32,809 nt of DNA, taken from Flavobacterium sp. GT3R68 (GTDB lineage: Bacteria > Bacteroidota > Bacteroidia > Flavobacteriales > Flavobacteriaceae). Where the stretch lies: the NCBI RefSeq assembly GCF_007109225.1, contig NZ_VJZK01000008.1, forward strand, positions 1 through 32,809, in the 5' to 3' direction. The position numbers and the translations under genes were made by a program. Position 1 is the stretch's first letter; each line of letters opens with the position of its first letter. Positions 22,566 through 31,594 of the stretch are shown in pieces. The notes below the pieces were generated by a model, which ran no database searches, had not been told where the DNA came from, and was given only the letters and a program-made list of their open reading frames with translations.

Positions 22566-23108
22566 ATGGAATCATCTAAAAAAGGAATCGTTAAGGCTAA
22601 AACAAATGCAGCACATGGATTAAGAGAGTTATTTGCAAATGGCTTACAGGATATTTACTGGGCAGAAAAAGTCTTAACCAAAACAATCCCAAAAATGGTT
22701 AAAAACGCCACTTCTCCTGAATTAATCACTGCTTTGGAAAATCATCTGACTGAAACTCAAGTACACGTGACCCGATTGGAAAAAATATTTCAAACTACCG
22801 GAATCAAAGCTGTTGCAAAAAAATGTGACGCTATGGAAGGAATTATAAAAGAGGGAGACCACATAATGGAAGAAACCGAAATTGGAGTGGTGCGGGATGC
22901 CGGTATAATTACTGCGGGACAAAAAGTGGAGCATTATGAAATTGCCTCATATGGCACCCTGCATGCTTTTGCAAAAACATTGGGAGAAGATGAAGCCGCA
23001 AAATTATTGGCCATGACTTTAAATGAAGAAAAGAAAGCAGATGCCACACTTACCGGAATTGCTGTTTCGAATATTAATGAGAATGCAGCCTTTGCAGATG
23101 AAGAATAA
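22566..23108 (+). CDS. YciE/YciF-like ferritin-fold protein (DUF892)
   Basis: The 180-residue protein has the family sequence LRELFANGLQDIYWAEKVLT, ENHLTETQVHVTRLEKIFQ and DAGIITAGQKVEHYEIASYG. Glutamates and histidines (E in YWAEK, ETQVH, EHYE, NEEKKAD) are placed as in four-helix ferritin-like metal sites. In enterobacteria the relatives are stress-induced proteins (osmotic or stationary-phase regulons) of uncertain biochemical function. The N-terminal MESSKKGIVKAKTNAAHG is a short basic extension. Monocistronic by context, with a terminator 24 nt after the stop. Confidence 0.9.
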   Translation: MESSKKGIVKAKTNAAHGLRELFANGLQDIYWAEKVLTKTIPKMVKNATSPELITALENHLTETQVHVTRLEKIFQTTGIKAVAKKCDAMEGIIKEGDHIMEETEIGVVRDAGIITAGQKVEHYEIASYGTLHAFAKTLGEDEAAKLLAMTLNEEKKADATLTGIAVSNINENAAFADEE

Positions 23109-23132
23109 TTAGGATTACATTTTTAAATATTA

Positions 23133-23157
23133 AAAAGCCTGCTTAATGCAGGCTTTT
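23133..23157. terminator. Bidirectional terminator between DUF892 gene and pyc
   Basis: AAAAGCCTGC (23133-23142) pairs perfectly with GCAGGCTTTT (23148-23157) around TTAAT. The A and T flanks allow termination of both convergent genes. Confidence 0.85.
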
Positions 23158-23178
23158 ATATTTTATAGTACCTAAAGC

Positions 23179-26100
23179 TTATTTGTATTCGATAATCAGG
23201 TCACCGAGTTCCACCAAGCCGTTTTCCCTGAGGACAATTCGGGAAATGGTCCCTGCAGTATTGGATAAAACCGTGTTTTCCATTTTCATGGCTTCAATAG
23301 TAAATAAAGGCTGATTTATTGTAACAACATCATTTTCCTTGACCCAGATCTTACTTAACATTCCAGGCAGCGGGGAGCCTATTTCTTTTTCGCCATTCGC
23401 TTTCTGGTTTTGATTGTCCACAATTTTAACCGATTTATCGCGAATTTCAACTGCACGGGTCTGACCGTTAAGCTTGAAATAGACTGTGCGCATGCCTTTT
23501 TCGTCCGGCTCCGATTTGTAGAGGAATTTCACAATGATAATTTTCCCTCCCGCGATATGGATAATGATTTCCTCATTGGGTTTTAAACCATAGAAAAAAG
23601 TAGTGGAAGGGATTACGCTGACATTTCCCCATTCTTCATTGGCTTTAAAATAATCTTCAAATACTTTTGGATAAAATTTATACGATAGAAAGTCGGTCAT
23701 CTTAGCGGTAGAGGAGAACTTCACTTTAAATTCCTGGTATTCCTTTTCAAAATCGACCGGAGATAAATGTTTGTTAGGCAAATCGACGAACGGAACTTCA
23801 TCTTTCAATACCATTTTCTGAAAATCCTTTGGCCATCCACCTTCGGGTTGCCCTAATTCTCCCATTAGCATTCCCTTGACTGAACTCGGAAACGATAAAG
23901 TGTGTCCGCTATCCAATACATCTTGTTTAGAAAGATTGCTGTTGACCATAAACATCGCCAGATCGCCCACAACTTTTGAAGAAGGGGTCACTTTAATGAT
24001 GTCTCCTAATAAATGGTTTGCATCTTCATACGCCTGTTTTATATCGGTCATTCTGTTTTCCAATCCTAAAGAATACGCTTGCGGTTTTAAATTAGAATAT
24101 TGACCCCCCGGAATTTCATGGTTATATACCTCAGCTGTGCTGGATTTTAAATCAGATTCAAACGGATAATAATATTCACGCACATCTTCCCAATAATTAC
24201 TATAGGCATTCAACGTATGAATATCAAATTCTGAATGTCTTGGAGTTCCTTTCAAGGCTTCGACAAATACATTAAAGTTAGGTTGGGAAGTTAGTCCTGA
24301 CATCGAAGAAAGGGCAACATCAATAATATCGACACCGGCTTCAACCGCTTTAAGATAGGTCGCCGACTGAATTCCCGCAGTATCATGAGTATGGAGGTGA
24401 ATCGGGATATCAATTGATTTTTTCAATTCGGTGATTAATTTTTCGGCGGCATACGGTTTTAACAAACCGGCCATATCTTTAATACAAAGAATATGAGCTC
24501 CGGTGTCTTCTATTCTTTTGGCCAGATCCAGATAATAGTTTAAACTAAATTTGGGACGATCAGGATTTAAAATATCTCCGGAATAACCCATGCTGACTTC
24601 GGCAATCGAATTGGTATTATGGAGCACGGCATTGATGCTTGTTTTCATATTATCGATACTGTTCAGGGAATCGAAAATCCGGAAAACATCAATTCCTTTT
24701 TCTGCTGAAACCTCGATGAATTTTTCCACTAAATTATCCGGATATGCAGTGTAGCCTACGGCATTTGCCCCTCTGATTAACATTTGAAGCAACACGTTGG
24801 GCATTGCCTTGCGGATGAGTTCCAATCGGTCCCATGGATTTTCATTTAAAAAACGCATGGCTACATCGAAAGTGGCACCGCCCCAGACCTCCATAGAGAA
24901 CATGTGTGGAAAATGCTTTGTAAACGATTCCGCAAAAGGCAACATATCTATCGTCCGGGCTCTGGTTGCCAGTAATGACTGGTGTGCGTCCCGCATCGTA
25001 CAATCGGTGAATAGAATCTGATTCTGGTCTTTGATCCATTGGCAAAAATCCTTCGGTTTGAGTTCGTCCAACAATTGTTTTGTCCCTCTGGGATGTTCCA
25101 TAATCGAAGAACTGTCAGGCAATTTCGGCGTCAGGAATTTTTTTTCGGGCAAAATGAATTTTACATCGGGATTCCCATTGACAATGGTATTCGCAATGTA
25201 TTTCAGGTTTTTGGTACCACTGTCGGCTTTTTGTTTAATTTGCGTTAACGAGGGATTGTCAGCTATAAAATTCACAGTGATAGTACCGTTTTGGAAATCC
25301 GGGTGAACAATCAAATTTTCGAGAAAAGGAATATTTGTCTTTACACCACGGATTGTAAATTCGTTTAGGGTTCGCAATAAACGCTGGCTTGTGCCTTTTA
25401 AAGTTCTTCCTCGGGCCGTGACCTTGACCAACATCGAATCAAAAAATGGTGAAATTTTGACTCCAGGATAAGAGCTCCCTTCATCTATCCGGATGCCGTA
25501 TCCACCGGCATTTCTATAAGCGATTATGGTGCCATAATCCGGTGTAAAATCATTTTCAGGATCTTCGGTGGTAATTCTGCACTGGATTGCAAATCCGTGG
25601 CATTTCAAACTTTCCTGACCTAAAATGTAAATTCCGGGACTGGACAATTCGTGGCCACAGGCGATAAGAATCTGGCTTCTGACGATATCAATTCCGGTTA
25701 CTTCTTCTGTTATCGTATGTTCGACCTGAATCCTTGGGTTGACCTCGATAAAATAGATATTTTCGTCTTTATCAATCAGGAATTCCACCGTACCGGCATT
25801 ATTATAATTGACTTCTTTGGCAATGGCCAAGGCATAATTATAAAGTTTTTCTTTGGTTTCTGCTTTTAAATTTGGAGCCGGGGCAATTTCTACTACTTTT
25901 TGGAAGCGTCTTTGAATACTGCAGTCTCTTTCAAAAAGATGCACAATATTGCCATAATTATCCCCTAAAAGTTGGACTTCGATATGCTTGGGGGTTTCAA
26001 TGAATTTTTCAATAAATATCGTATCATCACCGAACGCCGTTTTAGCTTCTCTTTTGGCTTCATTGAAAAGGGCCTCGAAAGCATTTTCATCCCTCACCAC

Positions 26101-26616
26101 ACGCATTCCTCTGCCTCCACCGCCAAAAGCGGCTTTCAGCATCAGCGGAAAACCAATAGCTTTTGCTTCTTTTTTGGCAATTGAAAAATCAGTAAGATTT
26201 ACTTTACTGTCGGCAATAATGGGAACCTTTGCTTTTATGGCAATTTTTTTTGCAGCTACCTTATCACCCAATTGCGCCATTACGCTGGGATCGGGACCAA
26301 CCCAAAGGATATTATTAGCAATGCATTTGGCGGCGAACTCGACATTCTCGGCCAGAAAACCATAGCCGGGGTGAATGGCATCTGCCCCTACCCTTTTGGC
26401 CACTTTAACAATTTCATCAATATCCAAATACGGTTTTAACGGCTCTGAATCTCTACCAATCTGATACGCTTCATCCGCTTTGTATCTGTGAAGGGAATAC
26501 CGGTCTTCAAAAGTATAAATACCTACTGTTTTGATTTTAAGTTCTGTAGCCGCCCGAAAAATACGAAGCGCAATTTCTCCCCGGTTTGCAACCAGCAATT
26601 TAGATATTGTTTGCAT
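23179..26616 (-). CDS. pyc: Pyruvate carboxylase
   Basis: Carboxylates pyruvate to oxaloacetate using biotin and ATP, refilling the TCA cycle. The single chain of 1145 residues contains a biotin carboxylase domain (1-about 460, with FGGGGRGMRVVRDENAF, FIEKFIETPKHIEVQLLGD and IEVNPRIQVEHTITEEVTG). The carboxyltransferase domain (about 530-800) has DCTMRDAHQSLLATR, CIKDMAGLLKPYAAEKLI and HLHTHDTAGI. A central allosteric region follows, then a C-terminal biotinyl domain with EAMKMENTV (biotin Lys at about 1111). The start at 26616 (MQTISKLLVANRGEIALRIF) is the family start; the frame extends nine codons further. No domain is missing. No consensus promoter was found in the 280-nt gap to the transketolase genes (26617-26896). 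Confidence 0.97.
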   Translation of the reverse strand: MQTISKLLVANRGEIALRIFRAATELKIKTVGIYTFEDRYSLHRYKADEAYQIGRDSEPLKPYLDIDEIVKVAKRVGADAIHPGYGFLAENVEFAAKCIANNILWVGPDPSVMAQLGDKVAAKKIAIKAKVPIIADSKVNLTDFSIAKKEAKAIGFPLMLKAAFGGGGRGMRVVRDENAFEALFNEAKREAKTAFGDDTIFIEKFIETPKHIEVQLLGDNYGNIVHLFERDCSIQRRFQKVVEIAPAPNLKAETKEKLYNYALAIAKEVNYNNAGTVEFLIDKDENIYFIEVNPRIQVEHTITEEVTGIDIVRSQILIACGHELSSPGIYILGQESLKCHGFAIQCRITTEDPENDFTPDYGTIIAYRNAGGYGIRIDEGSSYPGVKISPFFDSMLVKVTARGRTLKGTSQRLLRTLNEFTIRGVKTNIPFLENLIVHPDFQNGTITVNFIADNPSLTQIKQKADSGTKNLKYIANTIVNGNPDVKFILPEKKFLTPKLPDSSSIMEHPRGTKQLLDELKPKDFCQWIKDQNQILFTDCTMRDAHQSLLATRARTIDMLPFAESFTKHFPHMFSMEVWGGATFDVAMRFLNENPWDRLELIRKAMPNVLLQMLIRGANAVGYTAYPDNLVEKFIEVSAEKGIDVFRIFDSLNSIDNMKTSINAVLHNTNSIAEVSMGYSGDILNPDRPKFSLNYYLDLAKRIEDTGAHILCIKDMAGLLKPYAAEKLITELKKSIDIPIHLHTHDTAGIQSATYLKAVEAGVDIIDVALSSMSGLTSQPNFNVFVEALKGTPRHSEFDIHTLNAYSNYWEDVREYYYPFESDLKSSTAEVYNHEIPGGQYSNLKPQAYSLGLENRMTDIKQAYEDANHLLGDIIKVTPSSKVVGDLAMFMVNSNLSKQDVLDSGHTLSFPSSVKGMLMGELGQPEGGWPKDFQKMVLKDEVPFVDLPNKHLSPVDFEKEYQEFKVKFSSTAKMTDFLSYKFYPKVFEDYFKANEEWGNVSVIPSTTFFYGLKPNEEIIIHIAGGKIIIVKFLYKSEPDEKGMRTVYFKLNGQTRAVEIRDKSVKIVDNQNQKANGEKEIGSPLPGMLSKIWVKENDVVTINQPLFTIEAMKMENTVLSNTAGTISRIVLRENGLVELGDLIIEYK

Positions 26617-26840
26617 ATGTATAATGTTTTGGTGTCGTAACAATAGACCTTCGTCTGTGTACTAATTTTTTTTCATAACGGATTCGAATACAATTGAATT
26701 ATTAAATTAATGAATTGTTTTTATCTGGTGAAACATTTAACAAACTATCCGATAATAGGTTATTTTTTTTCGACAAAATGAATTGTTCTTCTTAGTTTTC
26801 ATATCAGCTATAATAAACTGATAAGTAAATCGCTTTTTTT

Positions 26841-26871
26841 TTGCCTCAACCCCAAATAAAAATTACTTTTG
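26841..26871 (+). promoter_or_regulatory. Promoter of the transketolase genes
   Basis: TTG (26841-26843) and TACTTTTG (26864-26871) are separated by 20 nt, an exact Bacteroidota promoter. Transcription would start about 20 nt before the ATG at 26897. Confidence 0.7.
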
Positions 26872-26896
26872 CAACAGTATAACTTTTACACACAAA

Positions 26897-27748
26897 ATGA
26901 AGCCTAACACACAACAATTAAACGATTTAACAATCCAGGTCAGAAGAGATATTCTTCGAATGGTTCATGCTGTCAATTCAGGCCATCCCGGAGGTTCTCT
27001 TGGTTGCACCGAATTTCTGGTAGCCTTATACCAAAACCTAATGGACCGCAAAAAAGGATTCGACATGGACGGTATCGGAGAAGATTTATTTTTCCTTTCC
27101 AACGGACACATTTCACCTGTTTTCTACAGCGTTTTAGCAAGAAGCGGTTATTTTCCGGTGAAGGAATTGGGGACTTTCCGTCTGATTAATTCCAGATTAC
27201 AAGGTCACCCGACCACTCATGACAATTTACCCGGAGTAAGAATTGCTTCCGGATCTTTGGGACAGGGACTATCTGTTGCCATCGGTGCTGCACAAGCAAA
27301 GAAACTGAACAAAGACAATCATTTGGTTTATTCATTGCATGGTGATGGTGAATTGCAGGAAGGTCAAAACTGGGAGGCTATCATGTATGCTTCCGCAAAA
27401 AAGGTGGACAATATCATTGCTACAATCGATTTAAACGGAAAACAAATTGATGGTTCTACGGATGAAGTTTTAGCTATGGGAAGTATCCGCGCCAAATTTG
27501 AAGCTTTTGACTGGGATGTTCTGGAAATTGCTGAAGGAAATAGTATCGAAGCGATTATTGCCGGAATGACGGATGCCAAATCAAGAACCGGAAAAGGAAA
27601 ACCAGTGTGTGTTTTATTGCATACCGAAATGGGCCATGGTGTAGATTTTATGATGTACAGTCATGCCTGGCATGGCAAAGCACCAAATGATGCGCAACTG
27701 GAAAATGCTTTAGGTCAGAACTATTGTGAAGATGAGGCTGATTATTAG
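26897..27748 (+). CDS. Transketolase N-terminal subunit
   Basis: First half of a split transketolase of the pentose phosphate pathway, binding the pyrophosphate end of thiamine diphosphate. In the 283 residues I see MVHAVNSGHPGGSLGCTEFL, SNGHISPVFYSVLARSG, ASGSLGQGLSVAIGAAQAKK and the ThDP/Mg motif from HGDGELQEGQNWEAIMYA to IDLNGKQ (about 148-182). The enzyme is complete only with the C-terminal half at 28458-29411. In split systems the two genes normally lie side by side; here another gene sits between them, starting 1 nt after this stop codon. Confidence 0.95.
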   Translation: MKPNTQQLNDLTIQVRRDILRMVHAVNSGHPGGSLGCTEFLVALYQNLMDRKKGFDMDGIGEDLFFLSNGHISPVFYSVLARSGYFPVKELGTFRLINSRLQGHPTTHDNLPGVRIASGSLGQGLSVAIGAAQAKKLNKDNHLVYSLHGDGELQEGQNWEAIMYASAKKVDNIIATIDLNGKQIDGSTDEVLAMGSIRAKFEAFDWDVLEIAEGNSIEAIIAGMTDAKSRTGKGKPVCVLLHTEMGHGVDFMMYSHAWHGKAPNDAQLENALGQNYCEDEADY

Positions 27749-27749
27749 A

Positions 27750-28457
27750 ATGAAGTCGCTTTTGACTTTACTCTTTTGTTTGTTGCTTTCCGGAGTATTT
27801 GCCCAGGACCATAAAATGAATTATTATTTTAATAAGGTCACGGTAAGTAATTTTATAAATTATGAATATGATACTAAAGTCAAATATATTCATTTCATAA
27901 ATGAAAAAGATACAACCTATTCGTTGGTAGTAGCTTTACAAGAAAATTCCAAGACCGCGACACTTTATGATTTTGAAAATAAATTTTTGGTAAACTTTAA
28001 TGCTAATTTCAATTACGAAAAAGTTGAAGACCTGAATAAATTAAATCATGTCATTCTTCGCAACAATGTTTTTTGGGGCAGAAAAAAAAGGTCTAAAAAA
28101 TTTGTGGAAGATAGGGAATATGAAAAAGATTCAGTGACTAATCAAACTATTGTTCATGTTACCCAATATAAAAACAGTAAAAGAAAAAAAATAATAAATG
28201 AGCATTATTACATTTTTGAAAAAAACGACAAAATAAATAATAACGGTAAAAACTCTATTAAAAATTATTTAAGCAATAAATATAAAATTAATTTTAGTGA
28301 AGATGATAATCTTAAAAAAATTATACATCTGAAAGGTGCAAAAAATGCTGGAGAAACTGAAATTGTAACGATTGACGCTGCTGATTTCAATTTCACTTTT
28401 AAAATTGATGATGCTATTCCTTATCATATTCCCAAAACAACACATACAATAAAATAA
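27750..28457 (+). CDS. Exported protein of unknown function between transketolase halves
   Basis: The ATG at 27750 gives a signal peptide (MKSLLTLLFCLLLSGVFAQ) and 235 residues; the longer frame from 27726 overlaps the transketolase and lacks support. The mature protein is rich in Lys, Asn, Tyr and Ile (for example NSKRKKIINEHYYIFEKNDK), with no domain I recognise. The DNA is visibly richer in A and T than the flanking transketolase genes. It begins 1 nt after one half and its stop abuts the ATG of the other, so it must be co-transcribed with both. No mobile-element ends are visible at the junctions. A periplasmic or surface role is likely; there is no obvious link to sugar metabolism. Confidence 0.85.
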   Translation: MKSLLTLLFCLLLSGVFAQDHKMNYYFNKVTVSNFINYEYDTKVKYIHFINEKDTTYSLVVALQENSKTATLYDFENKFLVNFNANFNYEKVEDLNKLNHVILRNNVFWGRKKRSKKFVEDREYEKDSVTNQTIVHVTQYKNSKRKKIINEHYYIFEKNDKINNNGKNSIKNYLSNKYKINFSEDDNLKKIIHLKGAKNAGETEIVTIDAADFNFTFKIDDAIPYHIPKTTHTIK

Positions 28458-29411
28458 ATGAAAAAATATACAGACTCAGGCAGTAAAGATACCCGTTCCG
28501 GTTTTGGAGCAGGAATGACCGAATTAGGTCAAAAGAATGAAAATGTCGTAGCACTTTGCGCTGACTTAATTGGTTCGTTAAAATTTGACGATTTTAAGAA
28601 AAATCATCCGGAGCGTTTCTTCCAGATCGGGATTGCGGAAGCCAACATGATTGGTATCGCAGCAGGTTTGACTATTGGCGGGAAAATTCCATTTACGGGA
28701 ACATTCGCTAACTTTTCTACAGGAAGGGTTTATGATCAAATCCGTCAATCGGTTGCATATTCCGATAAAAATGTGAAAATTTGTGCTTCACATGCCGGTT
28801 TAACTTTAGGGGAAGACGGTGCCACGCATCAAATCCTGGAAGATATCGGTTTGATGAAAATGTTGCCTGGTATGACGGTAATCAACACATGTGATTACAA
28901 TCAGACCAAAGCGGCTACTTTAGCAATTGCTGATCATCACGGGCCAGTTTACCTGCGTTTTGGACGTCCGGTAGTTCCTAATTTCACTCCTGAAAACGGC
29001 GAATTTGTTATCGGAAAAGCAGTACTATTAAACGAAGGAACGGATGTTACGATTATTGCCACCGGACATTTGGTTTGGGAAGCTTTAATCGCTGCTGAAG
29101 CATTGGAAGCAAAAGGTATTTCAGCTGAAGTTATCAACATCCATACGATTAAGCCTTTGGATGAAGAAGCTATTCTAAGATCGGTAAAGAAAACAGGTTG
29201 TGTTGTTACTGCCGAAGAGCATAATATATTAGGTGGTCTTGGCGAAAGCGTTGCCCGAACATTAGCATTGAACCATCCAAGTCCTCAGGAATTTGTAGCG
29301 GTTCAGGATAGTTTTGGCGAAAGCGGAACTCCGGCACAATTAATGGACAAGTACAAACTGAACAACCAAGCGATTGTAGAAGCAGTAGAGAAAGTTATCA
29401 GGAGAATATAA
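28458..29411 (+). CDS. Transketolase C-terminal subunit
   Basis: Second half of the split transketolase, carrying the pyrimidine-binding and C-terminal domains. The 317 residues include SGFGAGMTELGQKNENVVAL, FQIGIAEANMIGIAAGLTIG (Glu61 is the conserved catalytic glutamate that activates thiamine diphosphate) and GATHQILEDIGLMKMLPGMT. The C-terminal domain contains INIHTIKPLDEEAILRSVKK and TAEEHNILGGLGESVARTLA. The ATG at 28458 follows directly after the stop of the inserted gene. It ends before a strong bidirectional terminator at 29438-29460. Confidence 0.95.
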   Translation: MKKYTDSGSKDTRSGFGAGMTELGQKNENVVALCADLIGSLKFDDFKKNHPERFFQIGIAEANMIGIAAGLTIGGKIPFTGTFANFSTGRVYDQIRQSVAYSDKNVKICASHAGLTLGEDGATHQILEDIGLMKMLPGMTVINTCDYNQTKAATLAIADHHGPVYLRFGRPVVPNFTPENGEFVIGKAVLLNEGTDVTIIATGHLVWEALIAAEALEAKGISAEVINIHTIKPLDEEAILRSVKKTGCVVTAEEHNILGGLGESVARTLALNHPSPQEFVAVQDSFGESGTPAQLMDKYKLNNQAIVEAVEKVIRRI

Positions 29412-29431
29412 TCTCTTTGTTTTTATTATAT

Positions 29432-29467
29432 AAAAAAATCCCGTTCAAATAGAACGGGATTTTTTTT
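29432..29467. terminator. Bidirectional terminator after transketolase
   Basis: ATCCCGTTC (29438-29446) pairs perfectly with GAACGGGAT (29452-29460) around AAATA. A run of A precedes it and a run of T follows, so it serves the transketolase genes and the convergent lipoprotein gene, whose stop lies 10 nt away. Confidence 0.9.
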
Positions 29468-29469
29468 AT

Positions 29470-30555
29470 TTAATAAACTGTATAAGGAGGTTTAGCGGTC
29501 GGATCAAGATGTCTTCTTAATCTTGTTGGTGTTGTCCCATCAGGCTCCTGTGTTGTAGTATTTATGATATCTTTACTTGGAATTCCTTTAGGCTCACTTT
29601 CATCTTGAGTAGTAGCCGGATTATCAGCTATTGGGTTATATGGATAATAAGCTTTTGACCCCAGATGAGTAGTTGGCTTTCTGACTTCGTCTCTAGTGTA
29701 ATACAGATCTCCATCATCATCCAGGTCGTAAAAATTGGCAATACCATCTCCATCAGTATCGTAATCAATTTGCTTTGGATTAGGAACTTCGGCAGTAGGA
29801 GCAGCTACTTCGTATTTAGACAAAACCCCATCTCTATCATGGTCTCTGGCGCGTTGTTTTTGTAATTTAAAATTAAAGACCAATGGCGAATATGCAGGTA
29901 TTCCTGGAATATCTAACCTGTTGTAATACCCTAAACCAGAAGGAAGAAACATTACACCAGCACCAAATCCTGTAAAAGTAACCGGATCCGGACCTTCCGT
30001 TATAGAATAAGTACCTGTTTTAAACATAGGAATAATTTCTGACCATCCTTGAACTACGCTCTCTAATGGAAACCAAACCGGATTTTGGGCATAATCAAAC
30101 TGCTTGTCATAAATATTATCAACATAGGTTTTAGGATTAGTCGCAGGAAGTATTTCATCGGATTGGTGGTATATAGACTTCCCTTTATAAGCTACATATA
30201 CAGAATCTACCGCAGTGGTACTTTCACCAACACCTTCCTGAAAACTAATATAATACACTTTATAATCCACATCATGATCCTCGTTTTTGACTATTTTAGA
30301 TTGCAATGGATAGGTTGTCTGCAGACGAATAGATTGCTGAGTACCACCTACTGGTATTTTTGTGAACGTCACATCAAAATCCGGAGTAACTTCCATGTAA
30401 TATTCATCCAGATACCGGTCAATTGTTGCCAAATCTTCCGTATATTGTACTTTGTAATCTTTTGGAGGAACAATATTTGGAGAATCATCCTTTACACAAG
30501 AGACCGCAAAAACTGTAATAATAAGAATTAATAATAACTTATAAATTTTGTTCAT
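29470..30555 (-). CDS. FKBP-type peptidyl-prolyl isomerase lipoprotein with acidic calcium-like motifs
   Basis: The 361-residue product has a lipoprotein signal peptide with lipobox AVSC (Cys20), followed by VKDDSPN. Acidic residues just after the cysteine can act as a surface-export signal in Bacteroidota (inference). An FKBP-like domain is seen in YKVYYISFQEGVGESTTAVD, VVQGWSEIIPMFKTG, MFLPSGLGYYN and IPAYSPLVFNFKL. After it come DHDRDGVLSKYE, an EF-hand-like loop, and DYDTDGDGIANFYDLDDDGD, resembling thrombospondin type 3 or dockerin calcium loops. The proline/threonine-rich tail ends TAKPPYTVY. It probably assists folding of exported proteins, with calcium stabilising the tail. The isomerase activity is not proven by sequence alone. 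Confidence 0.87.
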   Translation of the reverse strand: MNKIYKLLLILIITVFAVSCVKDDSPNIVPPKDYKVQYTEDLATIDRYLDEYYMEVTPDFDVTFTKIPVGGTQQSIRLQTTYPLQSKIVKNEDHDVDYKVYYISFQEGVGESTTAVDSVYVAYKGKSIYHQSDEILPATNPKTYVDNIYDKQFDYAQNPVWFPLESVVQGWSEIIPMFKTGTYSITEGPDPVTFTGFGAGVMFLPSGLGYYNRLDIPGIPAYSPLVFNFKLQKQRARDHDRDGVLSKYEVAAPTAEVPNPKQIDYDTDGDGIANFYDLDDDGDLYYTRDEVRKPTTHLGSKAYYPYNPIADNPATTQDESEPKGIPSKDIINTTTQEPDGTTPTRLRRHLDPTAKPPYTVY

Positions 30556-30633
30556 TATTCTTTTAATTTAGGTGCGCAAGATACAATATTGATTTATTTT
30601 TGCAGCGAATTTAACGTTGATTTTAGAAAAATT

Positions 30634-31020
30634 ATGAGAGTCGATAAATATTTATGGTGCGTCCGTTATTACAAAACCAGAAACATGGTTACAGAGGCCT
30701 GTAAAAAAAATCATATTACAGTCAACGGCCAGGTTGCAAAACCATCTAAAGAGGTTTTTCCTACCGATAAAATAACCTTCAGAAAAGATCAGATTACCCA
30801 GATAATCACCGTGTTGGACATTCCGCCAAATCGTGTTGCTGCCAAATTGGTCGACATTTACCGAAAAGACGAAACACCAATCGAAGCTTTCCAGCATTTG
30901 GAATTACTGAAATTATCAAAAGAACATTATCGAAAAACAGGCGATGGAAGACCTACAAAAAAAGACCGGAGGGATTTAGAAGATTTTGGAAATGAAACTA
31001 ACGACGATGAAACTGAATAG
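30634..31020 (+). CDS. S4-domain RNA-binding protein (Hsp15/HslR-like)
   Basis: The ATG at 30634 gives MRVDKYLWCVRYYKTRNMVT and 128 residues; the frame upstream to 30589 reads as leader. The S4 RNA-binding fold is seen in residues 1-60 (TEACKKNHITVNGQVAKPSK). A charged C-terminal tail rich in Lys and Asp follows (KKDRRDLEDFGNETNDDETE). Relatives such as E. coli Hsp15 bind 50S subunits carrying stalled peptidyl-tRNA; that role is possible here. A -7 match TATTTTTG (30595-30602) lies upstream without a clear -33 element. Its end overlaps the methyltransferase start by 14 nt. Confidence 0.88.
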   Translation: MRVDKYLWCVRYYKTRNMVTEACKKNHITVNGQVAKPSKEVFPTDKITFRKDQITQIITVLDIPPNRVAAKLVDIYRKDETPIEAFQHLELLKLSKEHYRKTGDGRPTKKDRRDLEDFGNETNDDETE

Positions 31021-31588
31021 CGATTATTGGGAAGAGCGGTATCAGAACAACGAAACCGGATGGAATGTGGGCGAAATTACGCTGCCACTTAAAGAATATA
31101 TTGACCAGATTAATGATAAAGCCATCCGCATACTGATTCCCGGAGCAGGTAATGGATACGAATTGGAATACCTGATCCAAAAGGGTTTTGAAAATTCATA
31201 TGTTGTGGATTTCGCTACCACTCCTTTGGAAAATATTCAAAAAAGACTGCCCAATCTTGATAGAGGACATCTTATACAATCCGATTTTTTTGATTTAGAA
31301 GGACAATATGATTTGATATTAGAACAGACATTTTTCTGCGCAATTGATCCGGAATTAAGAAAATCTTATGTTCAGAAAATAAAATCCCTCTTAAAACCAA
31401 CAGGAAAATTAGCCGGTTTGCTTTTTCAATTTCCATTAACAGAAGTTGGCCCCCCATTTGGAGGCTCCATTGAAGAATACAAGAACCTGTTTAAGAATGA
31501 TTTTACCATAAAAACAATAGAAACGGCATATAATTCGATAAAACCCAGAAAAGAAAACGAACTCTTTTTTATCTTTGAAAAAAAATAA
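31007..31588 (+). CDS. SAM-dependent methyltransferase (thiopurine methyltransferase-like)
   Basis: Class I methyltransferase fold. The start MKLNSDYWEERYQNNETGWN at 31007 fits the family pattern (DYWxxRYxxxxTGW); an in-frame ATG at 30992 is an alternative. The product has 193 residues, with SAM motif LIPGAGNGYELEYL and the stretch LILEQTFFCAIDPELRKSYV. GLLFQFPLTEVGPPFGGS near the end is also typical of the TPMT-like family. Many such bacterial proteins act on small thiol, selenium or halide compounds; the substrate cannot be read here. Translationally coupled to the S4 gene by overlap and followed 6 nt later by the phosphoribosyltransferase gene. Confidence 0.88.
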   Translation: MKLNSDYWEERYQNNETGWNVGEITLPLKEYIDQINDKAIRILIPGAGNGYELEYLIQKGFENSYVVDFATTPLENIQKRLPNLDRGHLIQSDFFDLEGQYDLILEQTFFCAIDPELRKSYVQKIKSLLKPTGKLAGLLFQFPLTEVGPPFGGSIEEYKNLFKNDFTIKTIETAYNSIKPRKENELFFIFEKK

Positions 31589-31594
31589 CTCGAA

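Noticed and set aside
27726..27749. Start of the inserted exported-protein gene overlapping the transketolase half
   Set aside because: Only the ATG at 27750 gives a normal signal peptide; the upstream ATGs add charged residues before it.
30085..30531. 148-residue plus-strand frame inside the FKBP lipoprotein gene
   Set aside because: It is antisense to the lipoprotein coding sequence, has skewed Ile/Tyr composition and no start context.
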